A DNA stretch of 64,000 nucleotides from an uncultured Christensenella sp. (GTDB lineage: Bacteria > Bacillota > Clostridia > Christensenellales > Borkfalkiaceae), in assembly GCA_910586345.1 (NCBI GenBank), contig CAJUHC010000004.1, forward strand, positions 54,881 through 118,880. Direction: 5' to 3'. The notes under the pieces were generated by a model. It was not told where the DNA came from. It was given only the letters and a program-made list of their open reading frames with translations, and did not search any database. Shown piece after piece: positions 16,147 through 26,015 of the stretch (position 1 is its first letter; each line of letters opens with the position of its first letter). The position numbers were made by a program, and so were the translations under genes.

Positions 16147-17631
16147 TTAATCTGTATGCTCGTCGGTTTCAACAGTAATATCTTCAACAATCTCCGCAGG
16201 AGATTTTGCAAGTTTTTTCTTCTTTTTAAACAATTTTCTAAAGAGAGATACCAAATATTTATAATTTACGGCGCAATACAATAAAAACGCACAAGCATAA
16301 GCGATACAACCATATTTCAAATCGAGTAATTTAACAATAACGATAAACCCCACCGTCATAATGCTTTCTATAATAAAATCTAATATAAGACTTTTTTTGA
16401 TTATTCTCGAAACAAAAATTTCAGATACGACCGAGTTCAGCATAATAACCGCTACAACGCATATCAACAGCGCGGTAAGACTGTCGAAAACGTAAGCGCA
16501 TAGAAGAAAAGCGCTTAACCCTACCGCCGCCGACGCCAGATTTATTATAAGCATCAATTTTTCTTTTCTGAAAACTTTAAGATAATTGTTTGTAAGCAAA
16601 CTTACTTTCGACGAAAAAATAATCAAAGGCAGCAAAACGCCGAGATAAGGCAAACTTTCGGAATAATTAGGAAGCCATTTATTCAATATCCAGCAACCGG
16701 GGAAATAAAATAAAAGCGCCAAAAACAAAACAGGCGAAATCATTCCCCTTATATTTTTATACATTTCCGGCAGATTTTCCTCTTCTACCCGTTTTAACGA
16801 AGGAAATAAAATAGGTCCCATTGCCGCGACAAAAGTAAGAAACAAACTTGTAACACTGAATGCAAACGATACTTCGCTGAAAATTATTTCATCCCAATGC
16901 CATTGAACTATCATTTTTGCACCCGACGTCAAAAACATCACCGAGTAATTAGCAATCATCAGCATTACGCCTGATATTATATTCAGTTTTGTTTCTTTAA
17001 ATATCTCGACGCCTCTTATAGAACGTCCGAAATACATACCCTTATTTAAAAATAAGGCAACGGCTATGGCAATAGCGTCTCCGAACAAATCGCCAATACA
17101 GTATAAATAAAAATTCTGAACTTTACAAATCAATAATACAGTTACAAAAATTCCGTAACTCAGTTTTTGTATAATAATAAATATAGTGTATTTAGATATT
17201 CTGTTCGTTAGCTGAAATGTTGAAGAAGTATAAAGTATTATATTTTTTGTAATAATGGAAACAGCTACGAATACAACGATAATCCTTGTTGCCCCTCCGC
17301 AAAATACTATACCGGCAACCACCGCAATCACCGTAAAAATCGATGTTAAAACAAGAATAAATTTAAATTGTGAACGTATTCGTTCTTTATCCAATTCCTC
17401 GTAGTCGTATTGAGAATATCTAAGTATTAAACCGTCTATAATTCCGAAATGGAAAATAGTAACCTGTCCCGCATAAAGCATATAAATTTGCCAATACGAA
17501 TATTCGAGTTTCGGAATAAATTTCGGTACAATCAAATACAGCACGAAAGTAACGATTAATGATATCGCCTGTGCCAATACTGAAATTATTAAATTAAAAG
17601 CAATTTTTTTAGTGGTTATGCTTTTTGCCAT
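16147..17631 (-). CDS. wzx: Wzx-type polysaccharide flippase
   Basis: A 494-residue, highly hydrophobic protein with roughly 12-14 predicted membrane helices and short basic loops, typical of the MOP-superfamily oligosaccharide flippases. The N-terminus (ITTKKIAFNLIISVLAQAIS) has the usual amphipathic start and first helix. Such proteins move undecaprenyl-linked repeat units from the inner to the outer face of the membrane. The C-terminal tail is Lys-rich then acidic and faces the cytoplasm. It is the last gene of the operon, 10 nt after a glycosyltransferase gene, and pairs functionally with the Wzy-like polymerase two genes upstream. Confidence 0.85.
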   Translation of the reverse strand: MAKSITTKKIAFNLIISVLAQAISLIVTFVLYLIVPKFIPKLEYSYWQIYMLYAGQVTIFHFGIIDGLILRYSQYDYEELDKERIRSQFKFILVLTSIFTVIAVVAGIVFCGGATRIIVVFVAVSIITKNIILYTSSTFQLTNRISKYTIFIIIQKLSYGIFVTVLLICKVQNFYLYCIGDLFGDAIAIAVALFLNKGMYFGRSIRGVEIFKETKLNIISGVMLMIANYSVMFLTSGAKMIVQWHWDEIIFSEVSFAFSVTSLFLTFVAAMGPILFPSLKRVEEENLPEMYKNIRGMISPVLFLALLFYFPGCWILNKWLPNYSESLPYLGVLLPLIIFSSKVSLLTNNYLKVFRKEKLMLIINLASAAVGLSAFLLCAYVFDSLTALLICVVAVIMLNSVVSEIFVSRIIKKSLILDFIIESIMTVGFIVIVKLLDLKYGCIAYACAFLLYCAVNYKYLVSLFRKLFKKKKKLAKSPAEIVEDITVETDEHTD

Positions 17632-17641
17632 AAAGCTTTTT

Positions 17642-18667
17642 TCAGTTCCCGAATATAGAATTACAAATAGTTTCTACCGTTTGTCGCCAATTATATTTTT
17701 TAAATAACTCGTTAAACTTTTCCTCCGGTATGTTAATATCTTCATTTAAATCAACCGTATTTTGATAGTCGTTCGGATTAAAAAATTTGGCGCAACCAGC
17801 GTAAATTTCTCTAAACACCGGAATATCGGATAAATACAATCTTCTGCACCCTGCTACGGCTGCCTCTAACGGCGGCATACCGAACCCTTCGTACAGCGAA
17901 GGCAATATAAAACCGTAACAATTTTCATACAGCCATTTCAATTGCTCGTCTGTAACGTAATCAGTGAATATTACGTTTTTCAGATTCATATTACAAACGT
18001 AATTGGAAAACGCTCTTTTTTTACCCGCTATTACAAACGTTAAAGCGGGATTATTACTAGCGAGTTTAAGAATATATTGAAAATTTTTGTTAGGATTAAC
18101 CGAACCAACAGAAAGAAAAAATTTATCGGGTAATCCGCTTACCGACTGACTTTTCAATCTTTGAATATGCTCGTACCCAAGATTAAGCACCGTAATATTT
18201 TTAATTCGTTTATAAAAATGTCTTATTCTGTTCGCTGAAAACTCAGAATCCGTAAAAATATTTTTACTTCTGTAAATATAACTTCTCACCATTAATTTCG
18301 TTTTTATTACCCACGAGCGTTTAGGCGCATAACTATTCTTCTCTTTAAACGTTACGTCGTGCAAAATTACGTGTGAACGATATAAAAACGGTGCCAGATT
18401 ACCGGTACACAAAAGCGGAAGTTTTCTTTTTTTGCAAAATTTAGGTAATGAAAACTGCTCCCACTTATTTCCTGTATTTTTTCCTGTTACACAATATTCA
18501 ACATTTGAGAAGCGTTCGTCTTCAGGCACGTTAGCATCAGGAGGAAGCGCTACTATAACCTTAACATCCTCTCTTTGCGATAAATACCTGACTATTTCTT
18601 TCCCTACCCGCTGGACGCCTGTAAGTCGCTGCGCATAAAATCTTCCGTTAATTATAAGTTCATTCAT
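17642..18667 (-). CDS. GT4 family glycosyltransferase
   Basis: A 341-residue GT-B enzyme. The N-terminal half starts with INGRFYAQRLTGVQRVGKEI, which is common in WbaZ/mannosyltransferase-like GT4 proteins. The C-terminal half has LSVGSVNPNKNFQYIL (sugar-nucleotide side) and the EX7E-type motif PSLYEGFGMPPLEAA near residue 260. The start overlaps the end of the polymerase gene by 8 nt, showing tight co-expression. GDP-mannose or GDP-rhamnose is a plausible donor because the operon makes them; this is inferred, not read from the sequence. Confidence 0.85.
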   Translation of the reverse strand: MNELIINGRFYAQRLTGVQRVGKEIVRYLSQREDVKVIVALPPDANVPEDERFSNVEYCVTGKNTGNKWEQFSLPKFCKKRKLPLLCTGNLAPFLYRSHVILHDVTFKEKNSYAPKRSWVIKTKLMVRSYIYRSKNIFTDSEFSANRIRHFYKRIKNITVLNLGYEHIQRLKSQSVSGLPDKFFLSVGSVNPNKNFQYILKLASNNPALTFVIAGKKRAFSNYVCNMNLKNVIFTDYVTDEQLKWLYENCYGFILPSLYEGFGMPPLEAAVAGCRRLYLSDIPVFREIYAGCAKFFNPNDYQNTVDLNEDINIPEEKFNELFKKYNWRQTVETICNSIFGN

Positions 18668-19916
18668 ATTTCAATTTCCTACTCCGCTTATGCCTTAAAA
18701 TTCCGCCTTCGATTATTCCGAAAAACATCCAGTGATAAAGTCTTAAATAACCCTGATTAACTTGTAAAATTATAGTAAAAATCAATAAACCTATCGCACA
18801 AGCAACCAACAACCTTGTTTCAGAATTTTTGTTGTTTTTGTAAATTCTTACTGACTTTACTATCTGCTGTAAAGTCAAAGCGTAAAAAGTTATTGCAGAA
18901 AAAATTCCAAGCGTAGCCATAAGTTCGAGCGTAACGTTTGACGGAACGTATCCCGCGTCTTCGCCAAGATACAAACCGTAATTGCCCGGCCCCACGCCGA
19001 ACAGGGGATTTTCTTTAAATACTTTAAACGTTTCTTCCCAACCGGTTATTCTTCCTCCCGACGCCGAGTCCAAAGAACCTTTGAATAATCTGCCGATAAA
19101 CACTTCGAATATATCGTTAAATAAAAAATAAGATATACCCAATAAAACCAAAATCACTATCGGAAAAAGCAGTTTTCTTAAAGTAACCCTTTTGCAAATC
19201 CATATAAGATAAACTATAACTATAACCAATGCTATTCCGAGAAAACCGGTCGTTGACGTCGAAAGTATCAACATTAACGCGCAAAAAATTATATCTTTAA
19301 AGTAACTTTTATCATTACCGAGCAAATACGTATAAAGCGATATTGAAAACCAAAATACCAAATAATTCGCTAAGTAGCTCGGTTCATAGAACCAAAGACG
19401 GAATCTCGGTATTCCCATAAAAAAACCGTACGTCGGCAAAAAAGGAAATTCGTATTTAAAGACGATTTTTAAAAAATATTGCAAAATAAAAATTACAAAT
19501 TGAACGTAACAGGTTTTTCTTAATATATTAATAAAACAGACGATACCGTAAGTTTTTACGTAACTTGTAAAACTATAAAAAATAAAAATAATATTATAAG
19601 CTATTGAAAAATAGAAAAGAATTCCACGTTTAATACTGAACGCCGAAAATACCGAAACAAGCGAAAATAAGGCAAACATAATAATCCATATATTATAAGT
19701 GAACCTATACTTACCTTTTACAGTTAGCAGTAATGCAAATACAAATAACAAAATCTGGTCAAAACGCAGATTAACTCCTACGTTAACGCCCAATAAATCC
19801 GCGCCGATAAACAGCACGGAAAGAAAACAAAAAATATGAATAAACGTATCGACGTTTATTTTAATATCGCTGAACAAACTCTTTTTATTAAGTTTTATGC
19901 GGCTGCTGTTTTCCAC
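18660..19916 (-). CDS. wzy: Wzy-type O-antigen/capsule polymerase
   Basis: A 418-residue membrane protein with about 11-12 helices. A large external loop holds RLWFYEPSYLANY (near 170), and near 310 ENPLFGVGPGNYG matches the Wzy_C/O-antigen ligase pattern (NPxxGxGxGN). These enzymes join repeat units on the outer membrane face. The start is GTG at 19916 with AGGGA a few bases upstream, overlapping the upstream glycosyltransferase by 29 nt. A WaaL-type ligase role is an alternative, but the Wzx partner in the same operon favours polymerase. Confidence 0.8.
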   Translation of the reverse strand: MENSSRIKLNKKSLFSDIKINVDTFIHIFCFLSVLFIGADLLGVNVGVNLRFDQILLFVFALLLTVKGKYRFTYNIWIIMFALFSLVSVFSAFSIKRGILFYFSIAYNIIFIFYSFTSYVKTYGIVCFINILRKTCYVQFVIFILQYFLKIVFKYEFPFLPTYGFFMGIPRFRLWFYEPSYLANYLVFWFSISLYTYLLGNDKSYFKDIIFCALMLILSTSTTGFLGIALVIVIVYLIWICKRVTLRKLLFPIVILVLLGISYFLFNDIFEVFIGRLFKGSLDSASGGRITGWEETFKVFKENPLFGVGPGNYGLYLGEDAGYVPSNVTLELMATLGIFSAITFYALTLQQIVKSVRIYKNNKNSETRLLVACAIGLLIFTIILQVNQGYLRLYHWMFFGIIEGGILRHKRSRKLKYE

Positions 19917-20931
19917 TCTTATTCCCTATCCGAATTAAAATATTGCGTACAAAATTCTTATAATTATATCGATTGTTTATCAATTCCCTGCAATCAACGG
20001 TTTCGGGATTGCGTTTCAGCTTTTCGGTAAGGTCGTTTTCGCCGTTAAAATACACTACCGGCAATTCTTTATAAATTTCTCTGAAAACGTCTATATCGGA
20101 AATAATGGGTTGCGTACCGAGATACAGTGCTTCCAATGGCGGTATTCCGAATCCTTCATACTTAGACGGCTGTACAAGAAATTTTGCGGTTTTAATTTCG
20201 TTAAATAACCGCTCATCGGAAATTCTGCCTGTAAATTCAACATTTTCGTACGCATTTTCGTCAAGTTTTAAACCTGTTAAAAAATTATCTTTTTCGCCTA
20301 TTATTTTTAATGTAAAACCTTCGACGCCTGAAAATGCAGACAGCAGAGTTTTAATACCTTTATGTTTTTTTACGTTACCGACATAAACGATTTTATTTTC
20401 TTTATTTACTCGTTCGGCGTGAATTTCGCAATATTCTTTAATATCTTTGGATAGCCCCTGATAATTAACATAACATTTTTTTGAATATTTCTTAAAATGA
20501 AATTCGCATCTTGAAAGAGTAAAATCCGAAACGCAAGCTATAGATTTTGATTTCTTCATTCCCCGTTTCAAAAGAATTTTCTTTATCAGTCTGTCTTTGA
20601 AACCTCTCGTAGTTTCTTTAACGTCAAGGAAAATCAAATCGTGCATAATAGAGTACACGGGTATTTTAATTCCGAAAGGAATAAGAAAATTCGGAATAAT
20701 TATCGCGTCGCAGATTTTATTAAGTTTTTTATCGAACGTCCTCAGTCCTTTGAAAGAATACGGTTCGGTATCGTTTTCCACGATATTGGCGCCGTTATAT
20801 TTTTCCAGATATTTCTTTTGACCGATAAGATAATATTCGTGTTCGCTGTAATCGAGGTTGTCTAAAATTCCCTCGCATACCCTTCCTATTCCGGAATGAC
20901 CTATATATCTGCAATCAACCGCTATCTTCAT
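19888..20931 (-). CDS. GT4 family glycosyltransferase
   Basis: A 347-residue GT-B glycosyltransferase. The family start MKIAVDCRYIGHSGIGRV is at ATG 20931, with AAGGA 6 nt or so upstream; a longer frame to 20967 would run into the upstream gene and is not used. The C-terminal half has YVGNVKKHKGIKTLL and the catalytic-site motif PSKYEGFGIPPLEAL near residue 265, as in mannosyl/rhamnosyl transferases of the WbdB/WbaZ kind. It is a paralogue of the glycosyltransferase encoded at 17642-18667 (shared EGFGxPPLEA and FREIY motifs). Cytoplasmic face of the membrane is expected. Confidence 0.85.
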   Translation of the reverse strand: MKIAVDCRYIGHSGIGRVCEGILDNLDYSEHEYYLIGQKKYLEKYNGANIVENDTEPYSFKGLRTFDKKLNKICDAIIIPNFLIPFGIKIPVYSIMHDLIFLDVKETTRGFKDRLIKKILLKRGMKKSKSIACVSDFTLSRCEFHFKKYSKKCYVNYQGLSKDIKEYCEIHAERVNKENKIVYVGNVKKHKGIKTLLSAFSGVEGFTLKIIGEKDNFLTGLKLDENAYENVEFTGRISDERLFNEIKTAKFLVQPSKYEGFGIPPLEALYLGTQPIISDIDVFREIYKELPVVYFNGENDLTEKLKRNPETVDCRELINNRYNYKNFVRNILIRIGNKSGKQQPHKT

Positions 20932-20939
20932 TTCTATCC

Positions 20940-23174
20940 TTATATATTGACTACTAAAACGGTGCATTTACCGTTAATGTTTATATTTTCTAAATTCGCG
21001 CTGAACCAGGTATCTCCTACGCCGATTTCGTAAGCGCTGAAACCGTTGGATATTGTTCCGCTGCCTCCTACGATTACGAACGCTCTGAAACTCGAATCGG
21101 AAGGAGGTAAGATGCAATCTCCGTCAACGAAATACTTGTTTACAGTAAAATACTTGCACTGTCCGATAAGAGTTTTGACAAAATCGTACCGCATTATCGC
21201 GTCGTATTTCTCATACGTTTTAGGAGTGTATTTTTTCATATCCAATACGTCGAGAGCCTTATTTACGTGCAATTCGCGGAGCTTGCCGCTTTTATCCTTT
21301 CTGCCGTAATCGTACAGTCTGTACGTTACGTTCGACGATTGCTGGACTTCGCATATAAGACATCCCGCGCCTATAGCGTGGACGGTACCCGCTTTGAGGA
21401 AATACGTTTCGTCTTTCTTTACGGGAATTTTATTGAGTACCTGCAACAACGTATTATTTTCTATACGTTCGATAATCTCTTCCTTCGTGACGTCTTTATT
21501 AAAACCTACGTATATATATGCGTCTTCGTCAGCGTCGAGAATATGCCACATTTCGTTTTTACCGAGTTCGCCCTCGTTGGAAATAGCGTAATCGTCCGCA
21601 GGATGCACCTGTATTGACAAACTCTGTTTTGCGTCTATGAGTTTTATCATAATCGGGAATCTGTCGTAAGCCTGCGCTTTCCAGCCTAATTTGTCTTTGC
21701 CGATTATTTCTATATATTCGGTAAGCGTCTTTCCCGCAAATTCTCCGTTCGCGATTTTCGATTCGCCGTCGGGATAGGCCGATAATTCCCAGCTTTCGGC
21801 GATAACGTCCATCTCGCCTACGTCTTTTCCGAAAATATCGCGGATTTTCGTACCGCCCCACATATTATCTTTAAACGAAGGCGACATTTTTACAAGAAAA
21901 TCAAGTTTCTTCGATTTATTTCCGTTGGTTTTAATGGATTTTTCTGTGCAAACGAAAACCAAATTGGTCTTTCCCGTATTGGTTATCGCGTATTTGCCCG
22001 TTTCGGTTAAAGTAATATTCTGATTTTCCGAATATTCGCTTTCTTTTTCTCCGTATTCGACGCGGGCCACGCCCTGAGTTATAAACAGATTCGCAACGAC
22101 GTTCTTTTTTGATTTATATTCGTAAAATTCTCTCGGAAAGACGGTAATAAGTTTTACAATGCAATCTTCCGCTGAGCCTATAAGCTCTTCCACTCCCCAA
22201 ATTTCGTACTTCTTCGGCTGAAAATCGAAATATCTTTTATTACCGGAATAGTATTTATTAGCTATATCTTTAGTATCCGCTTCTTTCGAACTGTGGGTAA
22301 CGTAAATCGTATCGCGGGTATTTACTATTACAACGTTTTTCAAACCGTTTGCAACAACGAGCTGGTCGTCGACCATATTGACGATTTCAACCCCTTTGTT
22401 ATTGTTGATAATTGCATTTATGTTATTTTTAATCGCCTTGTTGTAATAATTATAAAACGACGAAATATCGGTAATTCTCGTCCATTTGAACTCCGCGTCT
22501 ATAAACTTGCAATTATTCGTCGCAACGGCTTTAATAAGATTAACGGGTTTTATAATTTCGGTGCTTTCACGCTCTATTACGTTACGTCTGATGTTAATCG
22601 TCCTGCATTTTTCTACAAGCGTCTTATCAAGCGACTGTAAAAGAACACTTGCCTTTGCTCCCCAAATTCCCGTATCCCACAGACTGTTTTTAGAAGGCTT
22701 AGCGCCGAAAACTATTTTCCTGCCCGCGTAAACATAATTATAACTTTCGCCGTAATTGGCAGGCTTACAAGTTATTACAGCAAGTTTATCTTCCTTAACG
22801 GCGCTTTTAAGAAGCGTAACCGTAGTATTATAATCGCCTTCTATAATACAGTCGGTAGGCGCAATTATTATTTCCTCGTCGGGTTCGCATTGAAGCGCGC
22901 AGATAATTACGGCAGGCGCGGTTTTAAGCGCGACTTCCTCGAATATAAGTCTGTATTCCAGCTCCTGAAATACCTGTAATTGTCCGCAGACAACGTTTTC
23001 ATAACGCTTGTTGGTTAAAATCACAAACTCGTCGCAGAAAGGTATATTACGAAGAATCGTGTCCTGAAACATCGACCTTCCTTCGCGTATTTCCATAAAC
23101 TGTTTGGGATAATCTCTTCTTGAAAGCGGCCAGAGTCTGTCGCTGCTGCCGCCCGCCAAGACAAAACATTTCAT
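20940..23174 (-). CDS. Fusion: divergent GMP-type nucleotidyltransferase + cupin + type I mannose-6-phosphate isomerase
   Basis: A 744-residue fusion. Residues 1-290 have the mannose-1-phosphate guanylyltransferase fold, but the nucleotide loop reads GGSSDRLWP instead of GGxGTRxWP and the FVEKP motif reads FGAKP (156-160); PKQF and APTD are kept. Residues about 320-410 look like a cupin with FPREFYEYKSKK. Residues about 426-744 are a type I phosphomannose isomerase with zinc ligands Q522 and H524 (IQVHP), E541 (NEMWHIL) and H599 (GTVHAIG) all present. The isomerase supplies mannose-6-phosphate from fructose-6-phosphate. The N-domain may be inactive, regulatory or of altered specificity, because a canonical GMP gene lies two genes upstream. 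The next gene starts 8 nt later. Confidence 0.85.
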   Translation of the reverse strand: MKCFVLAGGSSDRLWPLSRRDYPKQFMEIREGRSMFQDTILRNIPFCDEFVILTNKRYENVVCGQLQVFQELEYRLIFEEVALKTAPAVIICALQCEPDEEIIIAPTDCIIEGDYNTTVTLLKSAVKEDKLAVITCKPANYGESYNYVYAGRKIVFGAKPSKNSLWDTGIWGAKASVLLQSLDKTLVEKCRTINIRRNVIERESTEIIKPVNLIKAVATNNCKFIDAEFKWTRITDISSFYNYYNKAIKNNINAIINNNKGVEIVNMVDDQLVVANGLKNVVIVNTRDTIYVTHSSKEADTKDIANKYYSGNKRYFDFQPKKYEIWGVEELIGSAEDCIVKLITVFPREFYEYKSKKNVVANLFITQGVARVEYGEKESEYSENQNITLTETGKYAITNTGKTNLVFVCTEKSIKTNGNKSKKLDFLVKMSPSFKDNMWGGTKIRDIFGKDVGEMDVIAESWELSAYPDGESKIANGEFAGKTLTEYIEIIGKDKLGWKAQAYDRFPIMIKLIDAKQSLSIQVHPADDYAISNEGELGKNEMWHILDADEDAYIYVGFNKDVTKEEIIERIENNTLLQVLNKIPVKKDETYFLKAGTVHAIGAGCLICEVQQSSNVTYRLYDYGRKDKSGKLRELHVNKALDVLDMKKYTPKTYEKYDAIMRYDFVKTLIGQCKYFTVNKYFVDGDCILPPSDSSFRAFVIVGGSGTISNGFSAYEIGVGDTWFSANLENININGKCTVLVVNI

Positions 23175-23178
23175 TTGT

Positions 23179-24948
23179 TTACTCCACTGCGGCTAATTTA
23201 ATTAAATTCTCTCTTATTCTGTCAACCGTGTGTCCGGCGTCGTCTGAATTTTCGCCCTTTGCGCCGAAATAAAACTTGATTTTAGGTTCCGTTCCTGACG
23301 GGCGCACACAGCACCAACCCTCTTTTTCAAGTTCGAAATACAGCACGTCGCTTTCGGGAAGATTAACCGCCGAAACTGCGCCATCCGTAAGATTTTTCTT
23401 TAATCCGCTTTTATAATCCCTTACGGCGCGAACGTTCAGTCCGCCTATTTTTCGAGGAGGATTACGTCTAAGATTTTCCATCATTGAAACTATCTTTTGC
23501 GAACCGTCCGCGCCTTTAAAAGTCAGGCTTTGCAAATCTTCAACGTAATAACCGTACTTTTCGTAAATATTCTGCATCTGGTCCCAAAGCGTAAGCCCCT
23601 TCGTCTTATAGTAAGCCGCCGCCTCGCAAAGCGCCATTACCGCGACAACAGCGTCTTTGTCTCTTGAATGGGTTCCGACAAGACAGCCGTAACTCTCTTC
23701 GTAACCGAACTCGTATTCGAGCGCGCCTTTCGTATAATCGAGTTCGCCGTCGTTTTCGGCTTTCGCGTCTTCGAACAGTTTAATTTGCTCGCCTATATAC
23801 TTAAATCCCGTCAGCACTTCCCTGACGGTAAGACCGTATTCTTCTGCAATAGCGTAAGCCATTTTGGAAGAAACGATAGTTGTAACGAGCGCGCCGTTCC
23901 TGCTGATTTTCGGAAGCAAACCTTTTTCTCTTTTTTGAGAAAGTTCATACTCGGCTATCAGCAACCCGCTCATATTGCCCGTGAAAGGAATATATTTTCC
24001 GCTTTTGCAATCTTTTGCGTATATACCGAGCCTGTCCGCGTCGGGGTCGGTCGCGAGCACTATATCAGCGCCGACTTCTTTCGCTAAATTCAAGGCGTAC
24101 GCAAACGCTTTTTTATCTTCCGGATTAGGATATTCGAGCGTAGGAAAATTACCGTCGGGGGCTTCCTGCTCGGGTACGACCCATACTTTTCTGAATCCGA
24201 GTTCTTTAAGTACTCGTCGGACGGGCACGTTCCCCGTTCCGTTGAGAGGAGTATAAACTATTTTGAGTTCATCCGCAACGCTCTTGATTGCGTCTTGGTT
24301 CAGAATAAGTTTTTTCAGTTCGCTTATAAAGGCGTCGTCTATTTCTTTGCCGACTATTTTAAGCAAACCGTTATTTTCCGCAGTTTTTCTGTCCGTGCGT
24401 TTTATATCCGCGTAATCGGTTATTTTATTTACTTCTTCAATTATGAGTTTATCGTAAGGGGGAACTATCTGTCCGCCGTCGGACCAATATACTTTATATC
24501 CGTTGTACTGAGGAGGATTATGGCTTGCCGTTATAACGATGCCCGCAGTAGCGTTGAGATACCTTACTGCAAAAGAAAGCTCCGGAGTAGGTCTTAAACT
24601 GTCGAAAAGATATGCCTTTATTCCGTTTGCCGCCAGAATAAGCGCTGAATCCAAAGCAAATTCCTCGGACATTATTCTGCTGTCGTAAGCAATCGCGACG
24701 CTGCCGTTTCCGGTTCTGCTTTTTATAAAGTTCGCAAGTCCCTGCGTAGCTTTTCCGACCGTATAAACGTTCATACGGTTCGTACCGGCGCCTATAATTC
24801 CGCGAAGTCCGCCCGTCCCGAAAGAAAGCTGTCTGTAAAACCTGTCCTCTATTTCTTTTTCATCTTTAATCGATTTAAGCTCGTTTTGTGTCTTTTCATC
24901 GAAAACGGAACTTGTGCACCATTTTTTATATTCGCTTTTGTAATCCAT
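23179..24948 (-). CDS. Phosphoglucomutase/phosphomannomutase
   Basis: A 589-residue alpha-D-phosphohexomutase of the long PgcA/PGM2-like type. It has FGTGGLRG near 43, the phosphoserine loop ITASHNPPQYNGYK near 140, the metal loop ATDPDADRLG near 300, the sugar loop GYEESYG near 400 and the phosphate loop RPSGTEPK near 550. In this operon it most likely turns mannose-6-phosphate into mannose-1-phosphate for GDP-mannose; the same family also makes glucose-1-phosphate for UDP-glucose, which the dehydrogenase gene would use. Its ATG shares one base with the TGA of the upstream gene. Confidence 0.9.
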   Translation of the reverse strand: MDYKSEYKKWCTSSVFDEKTQNELKSIKDEKEIEDRFYRQLSFGTGGLRGIIGAGTNRMNVYTVGKATQGLANFIKSRTGNGSVAIAYDSRIMSEEFALDSALILAANGIKAYLFDSLRPTPELSFAVRYLNATAGIVITASHNPPQYNGYKVYWSDGGQIVPPYDKLIIEEVNKITDYADIKRTDRKTAENNGLLKIVGKEIDDAFISELKKLILNQDAIKSVADELKIVYTPLNGTGNVPVRRVLKELGFRKVWVVPEQEAPDGNFPTLEYPNPEDKKAFAYALNLAKEVGADIVLATDPDADRLGIYAKDCKSGKYIPFTGNMSGLLIAEYELSQKREKGLLPKISRNGALVTTIVSSKMAYAIAEEYGLTVREVLTGFKYIGEQIKLFEDAKAENDGELDYTKGALEYEFGYEESYGCLVGTHSRDKDAVVAVMALCEAAAYYKTKGLTLWDQMQNIYEKYGYYVEDLQSLTFKGADGSQKIVSMMENLRRNPPRKIGGLNVRAVRDYKSGLKKNLTDGAVSAVNLPESDVLYFELEKEGWCCVRPSGTEPKIKFYFGAKGENSDDAGHTVDRIRENLIKLAAVE

Positions 24949-26012
24949 CAGAGAAGTTCCTCTTCGTTTTTTTCTTTAAGCGCGTCGACTATTTTCTTGA
25001 CGTCCTGCGCTTTTTCTTTGGGACACACGAGAACCGCGTCCGGAGTTTCCACGATAACGAGATTGTCTATACCGACCGTCGCGACAAGCTTTCCGCTTGA
25101 AAATACGGTTGAATTTGTCGTTTCGATGCAGACCGTCTTTCCTATCTTTATGTTGCCGTCCTTATCTTCCGAGTGAAGAACGTTCATCATATCCCAACTG
25201 CCGACGTCGTTCCAGCCGAATTCGCCTTGGACGACTTTGATGTTATCGCTCTTTTCCATAATGCCGTAATCGACGGAAATAGAGCGTATAGAAGGATAAA
25301 TTTCTTCAATCGTATTCTTTTCGTTTTCGGAGCCGAAACTTTTGGAAATATTTTCTATACGTTCGTATATATCCGGAAGAAGTTCTTTGAATTTGCGTAA
25401 AATTACAGAAGTTTTCCAAATAAACATTCCGCTGTTCCAGACATAATCGCCGCTTTTAAGATATTCTTCGGCCGTTTTCAAATCGGGTTTTTCAACGAAT
25501 TTAATTACGGGCTTGGCTTTCGTATCCGAATTCCCGAATTTTATATAACCGTATCCCGTTGCGGGAAAAGTCGGGGTAACGCCGACCGTAACCAAAGAAT
25601 CGGTTTTTTCAGCCGTTTCGATAGCCGTCTTCAATACTTCGGCGAATTCTTCGTTATTTTTTATAAATGCGTCGGAAGGAGTAACGACCATTATTCCGCC
25701 GCCGTATTTTTTCTCGATTTCCATTGCGGCGTAACATAGACACGCGGCCGTATTGCGCGCGGCGGGTTCTGCAAGAATATGGTTTTTTCGTATGCGCCCT
25801 TCCGTAACGCAAGACATTTTTTCGGTCTGGGTTTTGTTGGTTACAACAAAAATATCTTCGTAAGAACAAACCCGAGCGAGACGGTCGATAGCCTCGTTTA
25901 CCATAATCTCCTTACCGCTGAGGTTTAAAAGCTGTTTAGGAGTTTGTTTTCTTGAAAGAGGCCAGAATCTCGTTCCGCCGCCTCCCGCCATAATAACGCC
26001 GTAAATTTTCAT
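24948..26012 (-). CDS. manC: Mannose-1-phosphate guanylyltransferase
   Basis: A 354-residue nucleotidyltransferase with all canonical motifs: GGGGTRFWPLSR at 11-22, PKQLL after it, VVTPSDAF near 108, FVEKPDLKTA near 170, and the C-terminal GWNDVGSWD. No isomerase domain is attached, so it is the GMP-only form. It makes GDP-mannose from mannose-1-phosphate and GTP, feeding Gmd and Rmd, which are encoded directly upstream. It lies 3 nt from the Rmd gene. Confidence 0.92.
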   Translation of the reverse strand: MKIYGVIMAGGGGTRFWPLSRKQTPKQLLNLSGKEIMVNEAIDRLARVCSYEDIFVVTNKTQTEKMSCVTEGRIRKNHILAEPAARNTAACLCYAAMEIEKKYGGGIMVVTPSDAFIKNNEEFAEVLKTAIETAEKTDSLVTVGVTPTFPATGYGYIKFGNSDTKAKPVIKFVEKPDLKTAEEYLKSGDYVWNSGMFIWKTSVILRKFKELLPDIYERIENISKSFGSENEKNTIEEIYPSIRSISVDYGIMEKSDNIKVVQGEFGWNDVGSWDMMNVLHSEDKDGNIKIGKTVCIETTNSTVFSSGKLVATVGIDNLVIVETPDAVLVCPKEKAQDVKKIVDALKEKNEEELL

Positions 26013-26015
26013 AAT

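Noticed and set aside
20932..20967. Longer N-terminus for the GT4 gene from ATG 20967
   Set aside because: The extra 12 residues overlap the upstream gene's coding end and precede the conserved MKIAVDCRYIG family start, which has its own AAGGA site.
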